Shown here piece by piece: positions 43,526 to 52,415 of a stretch of DNA of 64,000 nucleotides (position 1 is its first letter; each line of letters begins with the position of its first letter). The notes under the pieces were generated by a model, which saw nothing but the letters and a program-made list of their open reading frames with translations, was not told the origin of the DNA and made no database searches. A program made the translations under genes and the position numbers. The stretch is from Armatimonadota bacterium (lineage in GTDB: Bacteria; Armatimonadota; DTGP01; JAKQQT01). The stretch spans positions 62,001-126,000 of the forward strand of contig DASXVS010000045.1 of the NCBI GenBank assembly GCA_036504095.1, written 5' to 3'.

Positions 43526-45493
43526 ATGGTCGAAGAGAAACTACAACAGGTTCTCGGAGCGCTGCCGCGTTATGAGCCGCGGCCGCAGCAAACGCGCATG
43601 GCGCAGGTCGTTGAGCGCGCCATCGCCGAAGGCATCAGCGCCGTTGTGGAGGCCGGGACCGGCAGCGGCAAGACGATGGCGTATCTGATTCCCCTTCTGG
43701 GCCAGGAGGGATGCGCCGTCGTATCCACCGGCACGATCGCCCTTCAGTCCCAGTTGATGGACAAAGACCTCGTCTTCCTCGCCGAGACGTACGGCCGTCC
43801 GTTCAATTTCGCGCTCGCGAAGGGCCGGCAGAACTACCTTTGCCCCATGCACATGGAAGAGGCCGACCGGGCGCTGCCACCCATCGGCGAAGAGCGTCAG
43901 CAACTGGACGACATCATTGAGTTGTGGCGCGCCAATACGTGGGATGGGGATGTCGCGACGCTGCCGTTTCGGGTTGAAAACCGCCTCTGGCGGCAGGAGC
44001 TGACGTGCGCCAGCGAGGAGTGCCACGGGCCGCGGTGCGAACACTACCACCGATGCCCCTATATGGATGCCCGCGCCGCGCTCGAGGGCGCCGACATCAT
44101 CGTGGCGAACCACGCGCTGTACATGACCGATGTGGCCAGCGGCGGATTTGTCCTGCCGAAGCACAACATCGTGGTCTTCGATGAGGCCCACAAAATCGAA
44201 AGCGCCGCGACCGACGCGTTCACCGTCCAGATCGGCCGCTACGCCGCCCGCAATCTCCTCCGAAAGATCGCTAAGCGTATCAAGGGTATCCCGTGGCGCG
44301 TCGAGCAGGTGCTGGCGGATGCGGACGAACACTACGCCGATTGGGCAGCGCACGGCAGTTTCAGAACTCGACGGATCTGGCGCGATCCGAAACTGCTCCA
44401 GATCGCGCAGGAGTTTGACGCCGCCCTCGCCGACGCGATGGATTTCATCAAGGACACCCCGGTCGAGGATTACAACCTCTTCGAGGAAAGCGCCGAAGCG
44501 GCGAAGGCGAAATCGATCCTCCAGCGGGACTCGCTGCTCCTGCAAACACAGGGGCTGCAGATGCGATGGAAACACTTCGCCGGGGTTATGAGCGATGAAC
44601 CCAATGGCCCCAACGATTTCGTTCATTGGCTGGAGTGCCAGACCTCCGGCCTTCGCTCCAAAGGCGCGCAAGGCGAGGCGCAAACGTTGTTCACGCTCAA
44701 ATCCGCGCCGTTGGGAATCGACGACCACCTGCGGGAGTCTCTCTGGCCCCACAAGACCGCCGTGTTGACCTCCGCGACCCTCGCGACGGAGAACTCTCTG
44801 AACTACGTGAAGGGGCGGTGGGGGCTGGACATGGCGATGGACGTCATCCTGCCGCCGGCCTTTGACTACGAGACGCAGGCGGCTCTCTACGCCCCGGCGG
44901 ATATGCCGTCGCCCAACGCCGTAACCTACAACGAAACCGTCGCGCGGACCGCTGTGCCCTTGCTCAAGCGGACCGAAGGCCGCGCGCTCTTCCTCTTCAC
45001 CGCGTACAAGGCGATGCGGGAAGTGGCCGAGATACTGAAGAGCGTCCGCCTGCCGTATCCGATCATGACCCAGGACGAGTGGCCGCGCCCCAAGCTGCTG
45101 AACTGGTTCCGCGGCGAGAGCAATCCGATCCTGTGCGCCACCGCATCCTTTTGGGAAGGCGTGGACCTGCCGGGGTCCAACCTGAGCTGCGTTATCATCG
45201 ACCGGATCCCGTTCGCTCATCCTGATGACCCGGTGGTCCAAGCCAACACGGAACGCCTCAAAGCGGAAGGCAGGGACTGGTTCAATGAATACAGCCTGCC
45301 GGCGGCAATCCTCACGCTGAAACAGGGCTTCGGCCGTCTCATCCGCTCGCATACGGACGTCGGCGTGGTGTGCATCATGGACCCCCGCCTCGTGACCATG
45401 CGGTACGGCCGCGTGGTTCGCGAGTCGCTGCCCAACGCTCCTCTCATCCGCAGCCTCGATGACCCCGTCTTCGAGCGTCTCTTCCCGCGCTGA
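43526..45493 (+). CDS. dinG: DinG-type Fe-S ATP-dependent DNA helicase
   Basis: XPD/DinG superfamily 2 helicase. 655 residues, no exonuclease domain. Walker A VVEAGTGSGKTMAYL, Fe-S cysteines in NYLCPMHM, LTCASEECHGPRC and RCPYMDARAAL, DEAH box in VFDEAHKIE, then LTSATLATENSL, CATASFWEGVDLPG and motif VI QGFGRLIRSHTDVG. Fe-S helicases of this family unwind R-loops and forked DNA in repair. Likely co-transcribed with rlmN. Confidence 0.9.
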   Translation: MVEEKLQQVLGALPRYEPRPQQTRMAQVVERAIAEGISAVVEAGTGSGKTMAYLIPLLGQEGCAVVSTGTIALQSQLMDKDLVFLAETYGRPFNFALAKGRQNYLCPMHMEEADRALPPIGEERQQLDDIIELWRANTWDGDVATLPFRVENRLWRQELTCASEECHGPRCEHYHRCPYMDARAALEGADIIVANHALYMTDVASGGFVLPKHNIVVFDEAHKIESAATDAFTVQIGRYAARNLLRKIAKRIKGIPWRVEQVLADADEHYADWAAHGSFRTRRIWRDPKLLQIAQEFDAALADAMDFIKDTPVEDYNLFEESAEAAKAKSILQRDSLLLQTQGLQMRWKHFAGVMSDEPNGPNDFVHWLECQTSGLRSKGAQGEAQTLFTLKSAPLGIDDHLRESLWPHKTAVLTSATLATENSLNYVKGRWGLDMAMDVILPPAFDYETQAALYAPADMPSPNAVTYNETVARTAVPLLKRTEGRALFLFTAYKAMREVAEILKSVRLPYPIMTQDEWPRPKLLNWFRGESNPILCATASFWEGVDLPGSNLSCVIIDRIPFAHPDDPVVQANTERLKAEGRDWFNEYSLPAAILTLKQGFGRLIRSHTDVGVVCIMDPRLVTMRYGRVVRESLPNAPLIRSLDDPVFERLFPR

Positions 45494-45558
45494 TCCCGGT
45501 CCGGGCGGTTGGAACGCCATGCCGCCCCTGCGTCTTCTATATACCAGGAGGCACGAAT

Positions 45559-46653
45559 ATGGCCAGGAACTGGGCTCTTGCCGCGGCGACTCTGATCTTG
45601 CTGAGTGGCTGCGGATTGAATACGCCGCCGAGCGAGGCGCGCGTTCGCGCGCCGGAGTTTGTGGGCGGCAAGGCGGACTGGATCAACACGTCACCCATCA
45701 CCTTGAAGGAGATCCTGCGGACGCACAAGACGCCGGACGGCAAGCCCGTTGCGGCGATCCTCGTGGATTTCTGGGAGTATACGTGCATCAACTGCATTCG
45801 CACGATGCCGTACCTGAAGGAATGGAACAAGCGCTACTCGGACAAGGGCCTGCTCATCGTGGGCATCCACACGCCGGAGTTCGGGTTTGCGCACGACGGC
45901 AAACACGTGGCGGAAGCCGTCAAGCGCTTCGGTCTGACATATCCCATTCTCGTTGACTCGGACCACAGGAACTGGGACGCCTACAGCAACCAGTACTGGC
46001 CCCGCCACTACCTCATCGACTCCCGAGGCTACATCGTCAGCGACCATGCCGGAGAGGGCGGATACTCCGAAACCGAGCGCGAGATACAATCTCTCCTGAA
46101 GCGGTATGACCCGGGAGTGGCCCTGCCGAAGGTGATGGATGTGGTCCGCGAGACCGACCGCCCGGACGCGGTCTGTTATCCGGTTACCGGGGAGACGTAC
46201 GTCGGCTACGAAAGGGGGCAACTGGGCAACCGGGGTGGGTACCGTCGCGACGTCGCGGCGGATTACGCGGATACCGGCCGGTACGAGGACGGGGTTCCGG
46301 TGGCGGTAGGCTCGTGGCGCGCCACGCCGGAGGCGCTGATCCACACGTCCACGCGACCCGATGACGCGATATTGCTGCGCTACCACGCGTTGGACCTTTA
46401 CGCGGTGATCAAGCCCGAAGGCGGTACGCCGCTGAGGGTCTACGTCACGCAGGATGGAAAGCCGCTCCCGGTGGCCGACAAGGGCGCCGATATCCTGTTC
46501 GATGAGCAGGGCCGGCCGTATTTGAACGTCGATTCGCCGCGCATGTATGCGATCGCGCACAATGCGAAGTTCGGCCAGCACGTTCTGGGGCTATCGTCGC
46601 CGTCTTCGGGCTTCGGACTGTATTCGTACACCTTCGGCTCGTGCACCGAGTAG
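45559..46653 (+). CDS. Thioredoxin-like lipoprotein (TlpA/DipZ-type)
   Basis: 364 residues. Lipobox LLSGC with C18 predicts membrane anchoring outside the cytoplasm. The TlpA-like domain (~30-180) has FWEYTCINCIRTMPYL with the redox pair C76-C79, then LLIVGIHTPEF and RHYLIDSRGYIV. The second half (~190-360) resembles the C-terminal domain of DipZ-like proteins (TGETYVGYERG; HALDLYAVIKPEGGTP; YAIAHN...HVLGLSS). Likely a thiol-disulfide oxidoreductase in the envelope. AGGAGG lies 7 nt before ATG. Confidence 0.87.
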   Translation: MARNWALAAATLILLSGCGLNTPPSEARVRAPEFVGGKADWINTSPITLKEILRTHKTPDGKPVAAILVDFWEYTCINCIRTMPYLKEWNKRYSDKGLLIVGIHTPEFGFAHDGKHVAEAVKRFGLTYPILVDSDHRNWDAYSNQYWPRHYLIDSRGYIVSDHAGEGGYSETEREIQSLLKRYDPGVALPKVMDVVRETDRPDAVCYPVTGETYVGYERGQLGNRGGYRRDVAADYADTGRYEDGVPVAVGSWRATPEALIHTSTRPDDAILLRYHALDLYAVIKPEGGTPLRVYVTQDGKPLPVADKGADILFDEQGRPYLNVDSPRMYAIAHNAKFGQHVLGLSSPSSGFGLYSYTFGSCTE

Positions 46654-46664
46654 CTCTTGAGGCG

Positions 46665-46703
46665 TGGGGCGGGCACGGCCTACGCGGGGCTAAGCCCGCC
46701 CCA
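46665..46703. terminator. Hairpin between convergent genes
   Basis: TGGGGCGGGC (46665-46674) pairs perfectly with GCCCGCCCCA (46694-46703); the loop is 19 nt. It lies between the thioredoxin-like gene and ndk and may terminate both. Confidence 0.55.
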
Positions 46704-46728
46704 TCGATATCCCCTCGCCTCACGCCGG

Positions 46729-47151
46729 CTATTCGCCGACAATCTCCGCGGGGTTGAACCACAGCGCGATCTCAGACGCGGCCGTCTCCGGGGCATCGCT
46801 ACCGTGAACCAGGTTCTGCTGGGTCGAGTTGGCAAAATCGCCCCGGATGGTGCCGGGGGCCGCTTCCAGAGGGCTTGTCTTGCCCATCATCAGGCGCACC
46901 ATCTCGATTGTGCCTTCGGGGCCTTCGAAGACCATCGCAACCACCGGACCGGAGGTGATGAACTCCACCACGGGCGCGAAAAATGGCTTGCCGCGATGGA
47001 CTTCGTAATGGGCTTCCGCAAGACCACGCGACGGGGTCAATTGTTTCAGGGCCGCGATGCGAAGCCCCTTGGCCTCAAACCTGCCGATGATTTCGCCGAC
47101 AAGTCCGCGGCGAACCCCGTCCGGCTTCACTATTACGAGAGTGCGTTCCAT
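46729..47151 (-). CDS. ndk: Nucleoside diphosphate kinase
   Basis: Transfers gamma-phosphate among NTPs through a phospho-His. 140 residues. [20 protein letters not shown] start, [11 protein letters not shown], and the active-site region [16 protein letters not shown] with the NxxHGSD motif (catalytic His as in family). It is 33 nt after the methyltransferase gene and closes the FHA operon. Confidence 0.96.
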   Translation of the reverse strand: MERTLVIVKPDGVRRGLVGEIIGRFEAKGLRIAALKQLTPSRGLAEAHYEVHRGKPFFAPVVEFITSGPVVAMVFEGPEGTIEMVRLMMGKTSPLEAAPGTIRGDFANSTQQNLVHGSDAPETAASEIALWFNPAEIVGE

Positions 47152-47184
47152 CTATCCTCCTGGGCGATCATTGCGCCTTGTGCA

Positions 47185-47877
47185 TTATGCATTCGGCGGG
47201 TATGGTCGGGTAAACACGAGCAGCGTTTCCTCGAATGGCTCCGGGGAGATGTATGCCCGCCGTACAACAGCCTCGAACGCCGCTACCGGGCTCACACTGC
47301 CTCTGCAACCCGATTCCAGCCAGGCTTGTTCCACGATGTGGCTCATTCCTGCGATCCACTGCTCATACGTTCCGGCGAATGGTGTGGAGACAAGATCAAA
47401 CGCGGACATCCCCAACCCGGCGCGCTTGCCCCATGTCAGGATCCGCGAAATCGTCGGCGCGCGCGATGCCAGGGCCTCGAATCCCTCCGGATCCCATCGT
47501 GCCAAAGGAAGTTTCTGCAGGTTCTGGGGACTGGAGAAGCGTACGCTGATACGACCGCCGGGAGACACAACACGGGCTGCCTCGCGCAGCGCCACAACGG
47601 GGCGTTTCAGCATGTGGGCTACGTGATTGAACAATACGACGTCGAAATCGGCATCGGGAAAGGGGAGGGCTTCCGCTGTGCCTCGGACCCGGTTCGGCGC
47701 GGCGGTGCTGGGATCGACGGCAGGGTCTACAACGGCGCCGATCGCACCAGAGAGCGACTCGATGGCCGCGCACAGGGCGCCGTCGCCGCCGCCGACATCC
47801 AGGAACGTCTGACCCTTTGTGAGGGAGGTCGCGTCGATGAGGCGCCGGGCCCACAACTCGACGACCGGGGCGCTCAA
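47185..47877 (-). CDS. Class I SAM-dependent methyltransferase
   Basis: 230 residues. SAM-binding motif I FLDVGGGDGALCAAI, post-I acidic VVDP, motif II ALPFPDADFDVVLFNHVAHM and VSPGGRISVRF, as in the Methyltransf_11 group (UbiE/Coq5-like small-molecule methylases). The substrate is not clear. TTG start overlaps the FHA stop (TTGA), with GAGG close upstream, so it is translationally coupled to the FHA gene. Confidence 0.83.
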   Translation of the reverse strand: MSAPVVELWARRLIDATSLTKGQTFLDVGGGDGALCAAIESLSGAIGAVVDPAVDPSTAAPNRVRGTAEALPFPDADFDVVLFNHVAHMLKRPVVALREAARVVSPGGRISVRFSSPQNLQKLPLARWDPEGFEALASRAPTISRILTWGKRAGLGMSAFDLVSTPFAGTYEQWIAGMSHIVEQAWLESGCRGSVSPVAAFEAVVRRAYISPEPFEETLLVFTRPYPPNA

Positions 47878-49289
47878 GCCGCCTCGACCCGGAACACGGA
47901 GTTGCCCAATCGCACCTCGTCGCCGGGCTTCAGTGGCGATCTCGTGATCCGCGCGCCGTTGATCCACGTCCCGTTCGACGACCCTTCGTCCAGCATCTCC
48001 ATACCGGTCGGGCCGGCCACAAAGCGGGCGTGGCGGCGGGATACCGACGTGTCATCGGGCAGGCGAATATCGCGGTCATCGCCGCGGCCCAGCGTTACCT
48101 CGGGCTTCTCCAGGGGGAAGGAGCGCCCGACGTAGGGACCGCGCAGGGCGCGCAACTGGAACACCCGCGCCGGCGAGGGCGCATGACCCGGCAGCGGCGG
48201 GGCCGGACTGGCGGGAGAGCAGGCACAGCCGCCCAGCGCGTCCTTTCGCTGTCCGCAGAACTCGCAGATGCCCTCCGGCGCAAGGGGTTTGGGAGCGATG
48301 GCCGGCTTGGCGACGTCCTTCAAGCCAATCGCCCTCGGCGCGCCTTTCTGGTGGAACTCGATCTCCCGGGTGCTGATCCGGATCGCGTCGCCATCGGAAA
48401 GCGGTGCGCTCTGGACGGCCACGTTGTTCAGATACACGCCCGGCGCGGCGGCCTGCAGCATAAACGCGCCACGTTTGCCAATGATGCTCGCGTGCTGTCT
48501 GGCGATCTGCATATCGCCGAAAAGCGGTATATCGGACAACTCGTCGCGTCCGATCGTGCTGGGGGACTTCTCGATCAGGAACTCCTGGCCCTCGTTTCGC
48601 CCCACCTTCACGCGCACCCAGGCATTCCGAAGGAACCGCTCCGTGAGCCCCACGAGGAGGCCGATGGCCGATCCGGTGAGCGTGAGGGCGGTCCCTCGCA
48701 TCATCGCACCGGTCAGGAAGAAGAAGGGGCTGCGGCCGTCTGCCGTAGTGGATTCGACTGTCGCGCTCATAAGGGCGAAGACACAGCCACCGACGAATCC
48801 GCCCAGGACGCCGCCAATGGCGCCGTTGCGGCTGCGCTGGGTGCTGCCGTTGATGCCGCCCTGGAGGACGCCGAGGCCGAATCCGATTCCGGCCCAGCCA
48901 AGTGATCGGGCGAAGATTTCAAGCAGGTACCCGAACGGGCCGAAAACGCTGTTGTGCGTGAGCGCTTCGGCCATACCGGTCAGGGGTTGGTAGATGGTCT
49001 GTCCGAGCGCGAGCCCGATCCCGCCGCCGATCGCCCCGTAGAGCAGCCCGAGGCCCATATAGCGGTTCCGGCGGCCGCTGGAACCCGAGCCGTACGCCGC
49101 GGCAATCGCTGCGCCGATCGACATTCCGACCACGATCCCGAATACGATCAACCGGCTCCACGTTACCGGTACAACCGCCTGGCCGGGCTCGCGGTCAGCG
49201 GTTATCCATGGGCACGGTTCCGTCAGACACCAGCCGATGAAGCCGCCCAGGGTGCCCGCAAGCCATTGCTGTGTAATCCTCGAACGCAT
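47874..49289 (-). CDS. Membrane protein with two FHA domains and a zinc-ribbon linker
   Basis: 471 residues. Gly-rich membrane part (~10-220, about six segments, e.g. LIVFGIVVGMSIGAAIAAAY), then FHA domain 1 (~228-320; STIGRDELSDIPL, ARQHASI), a CEFCGQRKDALGGCAC zinc-ribbon-like module (~345), and FHA domain 2 (~375-470; VTLGRGDDRDIRLPDD, SRRHARF, EGSSNGTWING). FHA domains bind phosphothreonine; R, S, H and N of the second domain are all present. No Ser/Thr kinase is adjacent. Start 3 nt after the neighbouring FHA gene; same operon. Confidence 0.88.
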   Translation of the reverse strand: MRSRITQQWLAGTLGGFIGWCLTEPCPWITADREPGQAVVPVTWSRLIVFGIVVGMSIGAAIAAAYGSGSSGRRNRYMGLGLLYGAIGGGIGLALGQTIYQPLTGMAEALTHNSVFGPFGYLLEIFARSLGWAGIGFGLGVLQGGINGSTQRSRNGAIGGVLGGFVGGCVFALMSATVESTTADGRSPFFFLTGAMMRGTALTLTGSAIGLLVGLTERFLRNAWVRVKVGRNEGQEFLIEKSPSTIGRDELSDIPLFGDMQIARQHASIIGKRGAFMLQAAAPGVYLNNVAVQSAPLSDGDAIRISTREIEFHQKGAPRAIGLKDVAKPAIAPKPLAPEGICEFCGQRKDALGGCACSPASPAPPLPGHAPSPARVFQLRALRGPYVGRSFPLEKPEVTLGRGDDRDIRLPDDTSVSRRHARFVAGPTGMEMLDEGSSNGTWINGARITRSPLKPGDEVRLGNSVFRVEAA

Positions 49290-49292
49290 TCC

Positions 49293-50543
49293 CTATGCCT
49301 CGAACCTGAAGCGCGAAGCGCCCATCACGATTTCGTCTCCGCCCCGGAGCATCTGACGGTCCACCTTTCGGCCGTTGACCCACGTGCCGTTGGAAGAGCC
49401 ATTGTCGACCATCGTGACGCTGGAGCCCACCGTTTCGACGCTGGCGTGGTGGCGCGACAGCGAGGCGTCGTCGGGGATCGATATGTCGCGGGAGGGATCG
49501 CGGCCGATCGACATGGTTCCGACCAGATTGAACGTCGACGCCGCCTTCGGGCCTGCCACGCACACGAGCCTCGGCACACCGCCTGGCGCAGGGGCGACGG
49601 ACGCTGAAACGGGTGCGCCGGGAGCGACGGCACAGTTGGCGCACGGCGCATTCGGATCCTTGCGCGCGCCACAGAAGGGACAGATTGTCGGGTCCACCGG
49701 CTTGGGTGGTTCCGCAGTGACAACGGGGATCGGTTCCGAATCGTCCGGCAATTGCACGCCTGCCGCGGCGAGGGCGGACTGCACGGTTACTCCCTTGTTC
49801 CGGAGCGAGCGGGCGACGTAAAGGCCGACGAATCCGAACGCGAGAAGCGCAATCAGAAAACCGATGAAACCGGTCAGGAAGCCGCCGGTCCGGAGGGATG
49901 GGGGGCGCGTGGTTTGCGGCTGCGTGGTCGTCTTGCTCTGTGATGGCGCGATAGTTTTCATGCCATCCGGCAGCGTGACGACCGCAGGCAGCTCGAGAAC
50001 GGGCGTTTCCCGCTTGAGTGGCAGGCGCAACGAGATGGTCTGCCGGTTCGTTAGCGCTCCCTGTTGAACGGTTACGGCGCCATCGCCGCTGGCGACGTAC
50101 CGGAACACCGCCGCTCCTTCGTCCCGGGCGCTTAGCTGAACGGACTGCTCCATGCCTGCGCCGTCCCTAAGTGTTGCGATCGCGGTATCCGGTATACCAC
50201 CCTTCGCATCGGCGACCCGTATCATCACTTCCGAAATGAACTTGAAGCTCTCCGGTTTGATAACGATCGTGCCTTCGGGTGGCAGAGGCGCCATCGCGGA
50301 GTTGCCGGTGGATTGGTCGATAACCCGGACGGTGGGCTTGCCCTTGCCCGTGAGGGCTTTGGAGGCGTCTGTGAGGGACAGGGATTTCACGTTCTCGGCG
50401 GGCAGGCTCAGTCGGACGGCGCTGTCTTCGTAAAGGGATACGGAGTATTTGCCGGGCTTGGCGAACTGCAGAGTGACGGCGGCGTGACACGCCACGCATG
50501 CGAACAACACACCGAGGGGGCTAGACCAGTACTTCGGCTTCAT
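49293..50543 (-). CDS. Single-pass membrane protein with zinc ribbon and C-terminal FHA domain
   Basis: 416 residues. Signal peptide (KPKYWSSPLGVLFACVACHAA), an outer beta-rich region (~20-210), one membrane helix (~230-250, LTGFIGFLIALLAFGFVGLY), then inside: CPFCGARKDPNAPCANC zinc ribbon and an FHA domain (~325-416; GTMSIGRDPSRDISIPD, SRHHASV, NGSSNGTWVNG). The layout suggests an outside sensor region linked to a cytosolic phosphothreonine-binding domain. The first 23 nt overlap the end of nnr. Confidence 0.87.
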   Translation of the reverse strand: MKPKYWSSPLGVLFACVACHAAVTLQFAKPGKYSVSLYEDSAVRLSLPAENVKSLSLTDASKALTGKGKPTVRVIDQSTGNSAMAPLPPEGTIVIKPESFKFISEVMIRVADAKGGIPDTAIATLRDGAGMEQSVQLSARDEGAAVFRYVASGDGAVTVQQGALTNRQTISLRLPLKRETPVLELPAVVTLPDGMKTIAPSQSKTTTQPQTTRPPSLRTGGFLTGFIGFLIALLAFGFVGLYVARSLRNKGVTVQSALAAAGVQLPDDSEPIPVVTAEPPKPVDPTICPFCGARKDPNAPCANCAVAPGAPVSASVAPAPGGVPRLVCVAGPKAASTFNLVGTMSIGRDPSRDISIPDDASLSRHHASVETVGSSVTMVDNGSSNGTWVNGRKVDRQMLRGGDEIVMGASRFRFEA

Positions 50544-52059
50544 GGGTGGTGAGCATCTCCTCCCGCGCGCGGGGCAGCAGTTTCAGCATCGTGGCCGCGC
50601 CTACGGTTCCACCAAGTCTTGACGCCGCCAGAACGCCCATGGTTCCATGCCAACGGACGCCGACGAGCGCTGCGTCCATCGGTGACAGTCCCTGCGAAAG
50701 CAGCGCGCCGATGACCCCGCTGAGCACGTCACCGGAGCCCCCGGTCGCAAGGACGTTGCTGCTGACTGTGTTGACGACCACGTGGCCGTCCGGGCCGCAG
50801 ACGAGCGTGTGGGCCCCTTTGAGAACGACGGTGGCGTTGAATGCCCGCGCGGCGGAGCGGACCGCCGAAACGCGGTCATCCTGTACTTCTGCCACGGTCG
50901 TCCCCAACAGCCTTGCCATCTCGCCCGGGTGCGGCGTGAGAACCGAATTCGGCGGAGGGGTCAGTCCCAGAGACGCCAAAATGTTCAGCGCGTCGGCGTC
51001 TATCAGCGTGGGCTTGCCAACCCTCGCCAGGAAGCCCGCAACGAACTCGGGGACGCCTTCACCCTGGGACAAACCGGGGCCGAGCACAACGGCCTTCGCG
51101 GCTTTCAAGAGATCAAGAACCGGGTCGATCGATTCCGGTGAAAAACGCGGCCGCCCGGACGACGGCACGGGCCGCGCCATCGCCTCCGTCAGTTTCCGCT
51201 CCATCACCGGTACCAGCGGGTCCGGGCAAGCCAGGTACACGAGTCCGGCGCCGGCATTGACCGCCGCGTTGCAAGACATAGCCGGAGCCCCCGTCATACC
51301 GCGGGAGCCTGCCACCACGAGGAGAGCGCCACGCCTGCCTTTATGCGCGTCTTTCGGCCATTGGGGCACGCGCTCCCGAACGTATCCCCCTGAAAGGACC
51401 GAAGAATCTGCCGCGAGAAAGGACAGGGGAGGGAAGCCGATATCGGCAAGAAGGACCTGCCCGGCATTCTCCGCCGCCGGAAAATGCACAAGCGCGGGTT
51501 TGTAGCAGCCTATCGTGACCGTGGTAGTGGCGCGGACGGCCAGTTCCGGGGCGGTGGTAGCATCGGAATCGATACCGGATGGCACATCAATGCTTATGAC
51601 CGGCCGGCCCGACGCATTGATTACTTGGATCAGCTCCGCCGTTCTTCCCCGCGGCGCCCCTGCGATTCCCGTCCCCAGCAGGCCGTCGATGATGATATCG
51701 TACGCGGATATGGACTCCGCTGAGGCTTCCAGCGTTACGCCGTCATCCGCACAACGACGCGCGTTGAGGGCCGCGAGACCTCTCAGGTCGGACAGGGGTT
51801 TCGACAGGACAACTCCAACCTTGCAGCCGCGAGCGTACAGCATCCGTGCCGCCACCAGGGCGTCGCCCCCGTTGTTGCCGCCGCCCGCGACAACACACAC
51901 CGAGCGCGGCGCACTCCGGCAGACCGCATCGGCAACGGCGCGGCCGGCGTTCTCCATAAGGAGCGCGGTTGGGATCCCGTAACGCTCCGATTCGGCGTCC
52001 ATCCGGCGACACTCCCCGGCCGTGAACACCGGGTATCCGTACGGACGGTTCGGGATCAT
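50521..52059 (-). CDS. nnr: Bifunctional NAD(P)H-hydrate epimerase/dehydratase
   Basis: Repairs damaged NADHX and NADPHX. 512 residues. N-terminal YjeF epimerase domain (VVAGGGNNGGDALVAARML; ISIDVPSGID) and C-terminal ADP-dependent dehydratase (KGRRGALLVVAGSRGMTGAP; VVLGPGLSQG; LTPHPGEMARLLG; KGAHTLVCGPDG; GSGDVLSGVIGALL). Start ATG 52059 overlaps the acpS stop (ATGA) and fits the family N-terminus (PVFTAGECRRMDAE). Confidence 0.94.
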   Translation of the reverse strand: MIPNRPYGYPVFTAGECRRMDAESERYGIPTALLMENAGRAVADAVCRSAPRSVCVVAGGGNNGGDALVAARMLYARGCKVGVVLSKPLSDLRGLAALNARRCADDGVTLEASAESISAYDIIIDGLLGTGIAGAPRGRTAELIQVINASGRPVISIDVPSGIDSDATTAPELAVRATTTVTIGCYKPALVHFPAAENAGQVLLADIGFPPLSFLAADSSVLSGGYVRERVPQWPKDAHKGRRGALLVVAGSRGMTGAPAMSCNAAVNAGAGLVYLACPDPLVPVMERKLTEAMARPVPSSGRPRFSPESIDPVLDLLKAAKAVVLGPGLSQGEGVPEFVAGFLARVGKPTLIDADALNILASLGLTPPPNSVLTPHPGEMARLLGTTVAEVQDDRVSAVRSAARAFNATVVLKGAHTLVCGPDGHVVVNTVSSNVLATGGSGDVLSGVIGALLSQGLSPMDAALVGVRWHGTMGVLAASRLGGTVGAATMLKLLPRAREEMLTTHEAEVLV

Positions 52060-52415
52060 CCTTCCGCCCCCGCATAGGCGGCGACGGCGGCGGCAAACTC
52101 GCGCGAATGGGTAATACTGACCACGACCTCCCGGCCGGCGGCGATTTCGGCGCAACGCCCGTGAAGGACGACGTACGGCTTGCCGGAGGGCAGATTCAGT
52201 ATCTCAATCTCTTTCCAGATGGTGCGTCGGCCAAGCACTTTGATGGTCGCTTCCTTGGCCGCGAATTTGCCGGCCATCTCTTCGGCGATCCGGCGTGGAT
52301 GACCTGTGAGGGCGGCCATCTCCCGCGCGGTAAAGATGCGCAGGGCGAAGCGCGGATTTTTGGCCGCGGCCGCGATGCGGCTGATTTCGATGAGGTCGAT
52401 GCCCAGTGAGTCCAT
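52056..52415 (-). CDS. acpS: Holo-[acyl-carrier-protein] synthase
   Basis: Moves 4'-phosphopantetheine from CoA to acyl carrier protein. 119 residues. Magnesium-binding Asp in SLGIDLIEISRI and the Glu/Lys of KFAAKEATIKVLG define the family; SITHSREFAAAVA closes it. Its start overlaps the upstream stop by one base (TGATG), and its stop overlaps nnr, so expression is coupled. Confidence 0.93.
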   Translation of the reverse strand: MDSLGIDLIEISRIAAAAKNPRFALRIFTAREMAALTGHPRRIAEEMAGKFAAKEATIKVLGRRTIWKEIEILNLPSGKPYVVLHGRCAEIAAGREVVVSITHSREFAAAVAAYAGAEG